Assembly: GCA_001800185.1 (NCBI GenBank)
Contig: MGUX01000074.1
Location: 1 to 5,153, forward strand
Direction: 5' to 3'
Source of the DNA: Elusimicrobia bacterium RIFCSPLOWO2_12_FULL_59_9
Lineage (GTDB): Bacteria > Elusimicrobiota > Elusimicrobia > O2-12-FULL-59-9
DNA length: 5,153 nt
Numbering within the stretch: position 1 is the stretch's first letter; every line of letters begins with the position of its first letter. Below, in pieces: positions 1 through 4,671 of this stretch. A program made the position numbers and the translations under genes. Below the pieces are notes generated by a model, which was not told the DNA's origin, made no database searches, and worked only from the letters and a program-made list of their open reading frames with translations.

Positions 1-75
1 AGAGCAGTAGGGCAAAGCATCCGGGCAGGGACGGCATTCGCTTCGCGCTGTATCTAATTGACTTGGCGTTTTTTT

Positions 76-231
76 CACTCGACCACTCGATCGCTCGCTT
101 TCCACTCTATCACTTTATCACTCTACCACTTCCCAATTACCACTCGATCACTCGACCACTGATCACTTGATCACTTTTCTGCCACTTTCCCACTCGACCA
201 CTGATCACTTGATCACTGATCACTTATTCTT
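76..231 (+). repeat. Degenerate array of 7-8 nt CACT units (left array)
   Basis: About eighteen short units, nearly all starting CACT, run head to tail with starts at 76, 84, 103, 111, 119, 127, 141, 149, 157, 164, 172, 183, 191, 199, 206, 214 and 221, plus a degenerate CGCT unit at 92. Most octamers fit CACT-Y-K-A-Y (CACTCGAC, CACTCGAT, CACTCTAT, CACTTTAT, CACTTGAT). The heptamers are CACTGAT. A few longer pyrimidine-rich units interrupt the rhythm, for example at 127-140 and 172-182. A 27-bp stretch is exactly duplicated at 149-175 and 191-217. The array stops two bases before the fecR stop codon, so it is the 3' flank of that gene. A related array in reverse orientation lies at 1839-1937. 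The phase is 7 or 8, not a multiple of 3, so this is not a coding repeat, and the units touch each other without spacers. Function unknown. Confidence 0.9.
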
Positions 232-232
232 C

Positions 233-1765
233 TCACGGTATCAATCCTGATTCTATTAGGATTTTCGGCGCCACCACTAAATCTATCTTCCTTCCCTGAA
301 ACTCCGAAGCGGTTATCACCTGCTCGTAATTCCACTTCAGCAGCACCGACTTAAATTGGGCGCCTGAGGTGATTCCGGCGAAATCGGATGATTTCGCGAT
401 CTTTCCCTCATCGGAAATAATGTAGTTGTCCCACAAGGTGAAGGTCCCGTCGCCGTAGGACTCCAGGATGACCTGGTGCATGTCGGTCGTGGACCAAAGC
501 GAGGGAGCCGAGCGCGTCGGAAGCGCCGTCGTCAAAGACGCGCCGGTGATGGGGTCGGCCGTCGAGGCGGGGGTGGCGTCGCTGTAGCTCGTAATGCTGG
601 TCCCGGTCCAGCCATATTTGAGGCTGCCGTTGATATAAAAGCCGTAATTATCAAATAAAGTTTGAAACACACCTTGGCCCGAGACGTTCAGGAAGGCGTC
701 GGTTTTGGGATCGTAAAGGGAGGCGACGTTGTCGTTGCTGTCCAAATTGGCATTGACGTCCACCTGGTGGCCCCCCAGGGCGACTTCCCGGATGCCGTCT
801 TGGGTGTTGGAGCGCCCCGTCTCGTAGCCCGTCAGGTAATAGCCGCAGGCGGCGGCTATGCAGCCCGGAAGCTGCCGGAGGGCCGTGCTCAGGTCGGTCG
901 GAAGGGTGGTGTTGAATTGGCCCAAATAATAAAAATAATCGAAGCGGTCGGCGCGCTCGTTTAAGACCACGAGCTTGAATTGGTCCGGTTTGGGCCGCAG
1001 GATGTACTGCTCCAGTCGCACGCGGTTTCCGCTCACGTCGATCATCGTTTTTCCCTGCTGGTATTCGGCCATCTTCATCTCGCGCGCCGCGGCCGATAAA
1101 ACCTCCTCCTTGCTCATCTCCAGGGAAACTTCCTGGCGCATCTCCTGGCGGGTCTGCGTCTGAAGGCTGCGCTGCATGTCGGAAAAGCGCCGGGGCGCGC
1201 TCATGCCGCCCGGGGTCACCTGCACGCTCTGATTGGGAGTGAGCAGCAGCTCCCGGCCGCGGTTGTCGGACACGGCCAGAAGGCCGTTGTAGAGGTCCAC
1301 CCGGGTGTTGCCGCTGCCCCGGGCCACGTCGACGGCGAACTCCGTCCCGCGCACGGCGCAGACCGCCGTCGGGGTCTGCACGCGGAAGCTCCTGGCGCTG
1401 CGCTTGCGCACCCAGGCGCGGAGCTTGCCCAAATTCATGCGCACCTGCTGCAGCGCGCTTTCCGATTTTTCAAGCATGAAAGAGCCGTTTGCGCCGACCA
1501 CCATTTTGGAGCCGTCGTCGAAGCGGATTTCAGCGCTGGAGACCCAGCCGGTGCGCACCTGGTCGCCGCTGGCCAGCGTCCGCGGGACGCGCACGCGCCT
1601 CCAGCGCCGCTCGCCGGATTCCTTGACTTCGACGCGGCCCCGCGCGGCCGACACGATGGTCGCGGCCGAGGCTTGGATGGGGGCAAAGAGAGCGGCTGGA
1701 GCGAAAGAGACCGCGAGCAGCCGTACATACAAAGCGTATTGAGGCCGGTTAAAAAACACCGACAT
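233..1765 (-). CDS. Secreted FecR-domain protein with unrecognised C-terminal half
   Basis: A 510-residue protein (residues counted from the ATG at 1765) that should be exported to the periplasm or cell surface. Residues 1-34 look like a signal peptide: a short N-terminus with R7, a hydrophobic core from about 11 to 30, and an AxA-type cleavage site at A32-S33-A34. A FecR domain follows at about 40-185, with the GDxVRTG motif at 67-73, the DDGS turn at 83-86 and the typical TPTAVCAVRGTEF block at 131-143. Residues 195-235 are charged, Gln/Met-rich and probably helical. The rest (about 240-510) matches nothing I recognise; it is rich in Asp, Asn, Ser, Thr and aromatics, as surface proteins often are, and has a close Cys pair (C302, C307). 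Classical FecR is a membrane anti-sigma regulator of iron uptake, but no FecI-type sigma factor or TonB receptor is here, and this cleavable, long protein fits better with the secreted FecR-domain family of unknown role. The ORF also opens at a GTG at 1774; the ATG is preferred because GGGGGTGG sits 5 nt before it. Confidence 0.85.
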   Translation of the reverse strand: MSVFFNRPQYALYVRLLAVSFAPAALFAPIQASAATIVSAARGRVEVKESGERRWRRVRVPRTLASGDQVRTGWVSSAEIRFDDGSKMVVGANGSFMLEKSESALQQVRMNLGKLRAWVRKRSARSFRVQTPTAVCAVRGTEFAVDVARGSGNTRVDLYNGLLAVSDNRGRELLLTPNQSVQVTPGGMSAPRRFSDMQRSLQTQTRQEMRQEVSLEMSKEEVLSAAAREMKMAEYQQGKTMIDVSGNRVRLEQYILRPKPDQFKLVVLNERADRFDYFYYLGQFNTTLPTDLSTALRQLPGCIAAACGYYLTGYETGRSNTQDGIREVALGGHQVDVNANLDSNDNVASLYDPKTDAFLNVSGQGVFQTLFDNYGFYINGSLKYGWTGTSITSYSDATPASTADPITGASLTTALPTRSAPSLWSTTDMHQVILESYGDGTFTLWDNYIISDEGKIAKSSDFAGITSGAQFKSVLLKWNYEQVITASEFQGRKIDLVVAPKILIESGLIP

Positions 1766-1770
1766 GAATG

Positions 1771-1778
1771 CCACCCCC
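1771..1778 (-). promoter_or_regulatory. Ribosome binding site deciding the fecR-protein start
   Basis: On the minus strand GGGGGTGG ends five bases before the ATG at 1765. It overlaps the alternative in-frame GTG at 1774, which has no purine-rich site at a usable distance. This favours the ATG and a 510-residue product. Confidence 0.6.
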
Positions 1779-1785
1779 GTTAATA

Positions 1786-1814
1786 AGGCTAACAGGGGGA
1801 ACCGTTCTTGTCAA
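1786..1814 (-). promoter_or_regulatory. Sigma70-type promoter for the FecR-domain gene
   Basis: Minus-strand TTGACA (1809-1814) is a perfect -35 box. Exactly 17 bp later lies TAGCCT (1786-1791), which keeps the first, second and last bases of TATAAT. Transcription would start near 1780-1781, leaving a leader of about 15 nt before the ATG at 1765 that carries the ribosome binding site. The -10 box is only 3/6, which suggests a promoter that may need an activator; a CRP/FNR-like palindrome abuts the -35. Inferred from sequence only. Confidence 0.6.
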
Positions 1815-1815
1815 G

Positions 1816-1829
1816 GTGATTTTGGTCAC
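1816..1829. promoter_or_regulatory. CRP/FNR-family-like operator GTGA-N6-TCAC
   Basis: A perfect 4+4 palindrome, GTGATTTTGGTCAC, with the 6-bp spacing typical of CRP/FNR-family sites. With one more base on each side it matches 8 of the 10 fixed positions of TGTGA-N6-TCACA. It lies 1 bp upstream of the -35 box of the FecR-domain gene; its centre (1822.5) is about -41.5 from a start at 1781, the classical class II activator position. The neighbouring array is full of GTGA and TCAC tetramers, so a chance pairing is possible. No regulator gene is in the window. Confidence 0.35.
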
Positions 1830-1838
1830 TATTAGGGG

Positions 1839-1937
1839 AGTGATAAAAGGGGAAGTGATAAAGTGGTAGAGTGATAGAGTGGCAGGGGGGAAGTGGTCAG
1901 TGATCAAGTGGTCAGTGGTAGAGTGGTAAAGTGAGAA
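1839..1937 (-). repeat. Degenerate array of 7-8 nt CACT units (right array, inverted)
   Basis: About eleven units read on the plus strand as AGTGNNNN, with starts at 1839, 1854, 1862, 1870, 1878, 1892, 1899, 1907, 1914, 1922 and 1930. Read on the minus strand they are the same CACT-Y-K-A-Y and CACT-G-A-Y family as at 76-231, with two longer C-rich units (1839-1853 and 1878-1891). The best match between arrays is 102-134 against the reverse complement of 1850-1882, 29 of 33 identical, with all four differences T/C exchanges. The array lies in the divergent intergenic region, upstream of both the FecR-gene promoter and the membrane-protein promoter. Confidence 0.9.
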
Positions 1938-1955
1938 AACGGGAAAAAAAACGAA

Positions 1956-1985
1956 TTAGCGGAAACATCCTTTAAGTCATATAAT
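1956..1985 (+). promoter_or_regulatory. Promoter of the TM-helix protein gene
   Basis: A perfect TATAAT -10 box at 1980-1985 lies 19 bp before the ATG at 2005. The best -35 candidate is TTAGCG at 1956-1961 with an 18-bp spacer, a weak match. Transcription from about 1992 would give a leader of only about 13 nt, containing a weak GGGA Shine-Dalgarno. The region just upstream (1943-1955) is A-rich and could act as an UP-like element. Confidence 0.5.
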
Positions 1986-2004
1986 GTAGACAACGGGACA
2001 TCGC

Positions 2005-2676
2005 ATGCTGCAGCAGCTTATCACCTTGATTTTGGATCCCTTCCTTAATATAGGGCAGCGTTTGGTGTGGCAGATTCCGAACTTCGTCGCCGCCTTCGTT
2101 TTGGTGCTCGCCGGCCTCTATCTCTCCCGAATCTTCAAGACCGTTTTCGAGCAAATACTTGAAAAAGCCGGTTTTGACCAAATAACGAGCCGCGTGGGAA
2201 TCAACGAGGTGATGGCGCGGCTGGGCTTGGGAAAATCGCCCACCTACGCCCTGTCCTTCGCCGTTTATTGGCTGATTTTGCTGGTTTTTATCATCTCCGC
2301 CTCCAACGCGATACAGTTGACGGTGGTTTCGGAGCTGCTTCAGAAGTTTTTGATGTTTTTTCCAAAGCTCGTGGCGGCGATCCTGGTTTTGGCGGGGGGC
2401 ATTCTTTTCGGCGGCTTTCTTTCGGACATCGTCGGAGACGCGGCCAGAACCAACAACCTGCGCGGCGGCGAAACCCTTTCCAAAGGCACCTACGTGACGG
2501 TCATCATCTTCGCGGGCTTGATGGCGCTCGACCAGCTCGGGCTGCGCGCCGAAATCCTGGCTTCGAGCCTTAACATCGTTCTGGCCTCGGCCGGTTTTTG
2601 TCTCGCCCTGGCTTTCGGCCTGGGCGGCAAAGATCTCGCCGCCGAATGGCTCAGGGAAACCTTCAAGAAAAAATAA
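2005..2676 (+). CDS. Small polytopic membrane protein, MscS-related TM-helix family
   Basis: A 223-residue inner-membrane protein with about five hydrophobic segments, near residues 24-44, 80-100, 118-140, 162-180 and 187-206. Two segments are internal copies: PNFVAAFVLVLAG (25-37) and PKLVAAILVLAG (120-131) share the P-x-x-VAA-x-x-VLAG pattern, each followed by a polar stretch. This is how the conserved TM-helix repeat of mechanosensitive-channel-like proteins is built. The C-terminus has the family signature LAFGLGGKDLAAEWL (202-216), resembling the pore-helix end of MscS-type channels, but the protein stops soon after (FKKK), so the soluble beta-domain and the vestibule of true MscS are absent. 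It is probably a complete minimal family member, not a truncation, since such short proteins are common. A channel or stress role is inference only. The ATG at 2005 is the only reasonable start; its ribosome binding site is weak (GGGA about 7 nt upstream). It is divergent from the FecR-domain gene and convergent with rpoD. Confidence 0.8.
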   Translation: MLQQLITLILDPFLNIGQRLVWQIPNFVAAFVLVLAGLYLSRIFKTVFEQILEKAGFDQITSRVGINEVMARLGLGKSPTYALSFAVYWLILLVFIISASNAIQLTVVSELLQKFLMFFPKLVAAILVLAGGILFGGFLSDIVGDAARTNNLRGGETLSKGTYVTVIIFAGLMALDQLGLRAEILASSLNIVLASAGFCLALAFGLGGKDLAAEWLRETFKKK

Positions 2677-2681
2677 GGCTT

Positions 2682-2894
2682 GGGCCTGACAAGCAATAAC
2701 TGAGTCAATGTGGCCGAGGGGATTTTGACCCAGGGCAAGGCGCGTAAGAGCGAGCATACTTGAAAAGTATGTAAGCGATGAGCAACGCCGCCATGGGGTA
2801 AAAGCCTCCGGCCCCTTCGGGGAGGGCCTATTTTGGGTAATTTCTGCGTTAAACTTGGCCCTCCAATTTGATTCAGTTATTGTTTGACAGGCCC
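2682..2894. repeat. 213-bp MITE-like palindromic intergenic repeat
   Basis: The ends form a 32-bp terminal inverted repeat (2682-2713 and 2863-2894), 27 of 32 identical, with GGGCCTG outermost. Inside is a second, imperfect palindrome centred on 2763: TTTT at 2723-2726 faces AAAA at 2800-2803, CCC faces GGG, and the tip is a perfect 7-bp stem CATACTT-GAA-AAGTATG (2755-2771). The right arm carries an extra segment of roughly 50-60 bp with its own inverted repeat (GGAGGGCC at 2821-2828, GGCCCTCC at 2857-2864). There is no ORF and no transposase. No clear target-site duplication is visible. The element starts 5 bp after one stop codon and ends exactly at the other gene's stop codon, filling the gap between convergent genes. 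A non-autonomous mobile element or a REP-like repeat is the best reading; it could also end transcription from both sides. Confidence 0.7.
2800..2825 (-). terminator. rpoD: Possible intrinsic terminator of the dnaG-rpoD transcript
   Basis: On the minus strand, CCTCC (2821-2825) and GGAGG (2805-2809) form a 5-bp stem over an inner CC-GAA-GG hairpin with a GGCC bulge. C and then TTTT (2800-2803) follow. The T run is short, so termination would be weak. It lies about 70-95 bp past the rpoD stop, inside the palindromic repeat. The larger central hairpin at 2723-2803 could help in either direction. Confidence 0.3.
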
Positions 2895-4622
2895 TTACTG
2901 CAACCAATCCTCGGTGTAGTCGCGCAGGGATTTGCTGCGGCTGGGATGGCGCAGCTTGCGTATGGCTTTGGCCTCGATTTGGCGCACCCTTTCCCGCGTT
3001 ACCTTGAAAATCCTTCCCACTTCCTCGAGGGTCCTCGGATAGCCCGAATCCAGCCCGAAGCGGAGCTTTAAAATCTTGGCTTCGCGGTCGGTGAGCGTGC
3101 TTAAGACTTTCTCCACTTCCTTGCGCCGCAAATAGGACACGGCGGAGTGGGACGGCGCCACGCCCGTCTTGTCCTCGATAAAATCCTCCAGATGGGACTC
3201 CTCCTCCTCGCCGATGGGCGTGGCCAGAGAAATGGGCTCCTGCATGATTTTGAGCACGTTTTTGACCCGGTCCATGGAAAGGTGCAGGTGCTTGCTGTAC
3301 TCCTCGATTTTCGGGTCCCGGCCGAACTCCTGCCGGTAGCGGCGGGTCACCTTCATTAGCTTGGACACCAGCTCCTTCATATGCACCGGGATGCGGATCG
3401 TGCGCGCCTGGTCGGCGATGGCGCGGTTGATCGACTGGCGGATCCACCACGTGGCATACGTCGAAAACTTAAATCCCCGCTTGTACTCGAACTTCTCGAC
3501 CGCCTTCATCAGCCCCAACCCTCCCTCCTGGATGAGGTCGGAAAGCTCCAGGTTGGAGTTGACGTGCTTCTTGGCGATGGAAACCACCAGGCGCAGGTTG
3601 GCCTTGATGAGCTTGAGCTTGTCGACCAGGATTTGGCTCTCCAAGGAGACGATTTTGCGGTTGAGCTCCATGAATTGGTGCACGGGAATCGGCACGGTGT
3701 GCGTCAGCCGGTCGAGGCGCTCTTCCACCGCTTGGATATTCTCCACGGCGGAGGCCACCCCCGTGGGCGAAAAGCGGGTTTTGACCCTGAAGGACTGGGC
3801 GCTGAGGTCCCCCTTTTTGTGCTGCTCGTACAAGCCCTTGAGGGCCGTGTGGGTCATGCCGAATTTTTGGGCGTAGCGCTCCAACTCGTCATGGCAGTCC
3901 TGGATGCGGGAGGCCAGGTTTTTGATTTTATTGGTCAAGCGCTTGATTTTGTCCTGGTTCAAGTTCAAGCTGATGATCTTAAGCACGATCTCCTTGACGC
4001 GGGCGTCGATCATCGCCGCCACCCGCTTGCGCTTGGCGCTCTTGGTGCCAACGGCGCGCATCTGCTCGCGCAGCTTCTCGATGGACTTTTCGGCCCGGTT
4101 GATGAACTGGGCCACCGACTTTATCCTGCGGCGCATGCCGGCCAGCTCGTAAGCCGACTTTCGCCCGCGCGGCATGAGCTCTTTGGGGGTCATCTCCTGC
4201 TGCTCGATCAAGGTCTCCCAACTGCGGATTTCGCGCATCGTGATGGGCGACTCCAGCACCAGAAAGCGGAGCTCCTTTTCCTTCTCGCGCACGTTGCGCG
4301 CCAGATAAATCTCCTCCTCCCTCGACAAAAGGGGCACCTTGCCCATCTCCGACAGGTACATGCGGATGGAGTTGGAGACGTCCTGGGAGGCCTCGTACTC
4401 CTCCGTGTAGGCCTCTTTTTCGGCGTGGGAGACCCCTTTCCATTTCTTGCGGTCCACCACCTCGATGCCGAGGTCCTCGAGGGTGGACATCAGGCTGTCG
4501 ATCTCCGTGCTGGACATGGTGGCCGAGGTCAGGGACCGGTTGACCTCTTCCAAGGTCAGATATCCGTGCTCTTTGCCGAGCTCGATCAAATCCGTCAGGG
4601 CTTTGTGCGAAGGAATAGACAT
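2895..4622 (-). CDS. rpoD: RNA polymerase primary sigma factor RpoD (sigma-70)
   Basis: A 575-residue housekeeping sigma factor that binds core RNA polymerase and directs it to -10/-35 promoters. Regions in order: 1.1 at about 5-75; 1.2 at 82-118 (IRMYLSEMGKVPLLSREEE); a non-conserved insert at about 119-330; 2.1-2.4 at 332-410, including DLIQEG (362-367), FKFSTYATWWIRQ (384-396) and ADQARTIRIPVH (403-414); region 3 at 415-495 with the sigma finger EPISLATPIGEEEESHLEDF (462-481); region 4 at 500-575 with the -35-reading helix-turn-helix TLEEVG...VTRERVRQIEAKAIRKLRHP (531-560). The presence of region 1.1 and the full length mark it as the primary, not an alternative, sigma. The -10-reading Q396 is kept, and N399 replaces the E. 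coli T440, as I recall also in Thermus SigA. The insert is Lys/Arg-rich and lacks the acidic tract of the E. coli protein. It lies 49 bp behind dnaG on the same strand, the usual dnaG-rpoD order, so cotranscription is likely. The ATG at 4622 has AGGTGG 10 nt upstream. Confidence 0.97.
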   Translation of the reverse strand: MSIPSHKALTDLIELGKEHGYLTLEEVNRSLTSATMSSTEIDSLMSTLEDLGIEVVDRKKWKGVSHAEKEAYTEEYEASQDVSNSIRMYLSEMGKVPLLSREEEIYLARNVREKEKELRFLVLESPITMREIRSWETLIEQQEMTPKELMPRGRKSAYELAGMRRRIKSVAQFINRAEKSIEKLREQMRAVGTKSAKRKRVAAMIDARVKEIVLKIISLNLNQDKIKRLTNKIKNLASRIQDCHDELERYAQKFGMTHTALKGLYEQHKKGDLSAQSFRVKTRFSPTGVASAVENIQAVEERLDRLTHTVPIPVHQFMELNRKIVSLESQILVDKLKLIKANLRLVVSIAKKHVNSNLELSDLIQEGGLGLMKAVEKFEYKRGFKFSTYATWWIRQSINRAIADQARTIRIPVHMKELVSKLMKVTRRYRQEFGRDPKIEEYSKHLHLSMDRVKNVLKIMQEPISLATPIGEEEESHLEDFIEDKTGVAPSHSAVSYLRRKEVEKVLSTLTDREAKILKLRFGLDSGYPRTLEEVGRIFKVTRERVRQIEAKAIRKLRHPSRSKSLRDYTEDWLQ

Positions 4623-4632
4623 ATGAATTTAA

Positions 4633-4638
4633 CCACCT
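4633..4638 (-). promoter_or_regulatory. rpoD: rpoD ribosome binding site
   Basis: Minus-strand AGGTGG, within AGAGAGGTGG, ends 10 nt before the rpoD ATG. The spacing is slightly long but usable. rpoD therefore has its own initiation site and does not depend on coupling to dnaG. Confidence 0.6.
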
Positions 4639-4650
4639 CTCTTTATTGTG

Positions 4651-4664
4651 CGCGCGACCGCGCG
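4651..4664 (-). other. Hairpin in the dnaG-rpoD intercistronic gap
   Basis: In the minus-strand transcript CGCGC-GGTC-GCGCG forms a 5-bp all-GC stem with a 4-nt loop. It lies 7 nt after the dnaG stop codon and about 12 nt before the rpoD ribosome binding site. No T run follows (the next bases are CACAATAAAG), so it is not an intrinsic terminator. It could be a processing or mRNA-stability element between the two cistrons; in E. coli the dnaG-rpoD junction is known to be cleaved by RNase E. It may also be chance in GC-rich DNA. Confidence 0.3.
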
Positions 4665-4671
4665 GAAAAGT

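Noticed and set aside
1..37. A minus-strand ATG at 37 opening a frame that reads MPSLPGCFALLL off the left edge, like the start of a signal peptide or lipoprotein
   Set aside because: Only 12 codons are visible, the ribosome binding site is weak and there is no clear promoter. It may be a real gene start but cannot be supported from this window.
69..75. Run of seven T on the plus strand as a terminator tail
   Set aside because: No stable GC-rich stem precedes it, and no plus-strand gene ends nearby.
76..231. CRISPR array or tandem coding repeat
   Set aside because: Units are 7-8 nt, degenerate and contiguous with no spacers, and the phase is not a multiple of three.
1766..1774. GTG at 1774 as the start of the FecR-domain protein
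   Set aside because: It lies inside the purine-rich ribosome binding site of the ATG at 1765 and would leave a leader of only about 6-7 nt from the predicted transcription start.
1972..3450. Long minus-strand open frame of 492 codons across the membrane gene, the repeat and rpoD
   Set aside because: It runs antisense through one well-supported gene and in another frame of rpoD, and its translation is low-complexity Gly/Gln/Arg/His-rich. It is a GC-driven shadow.
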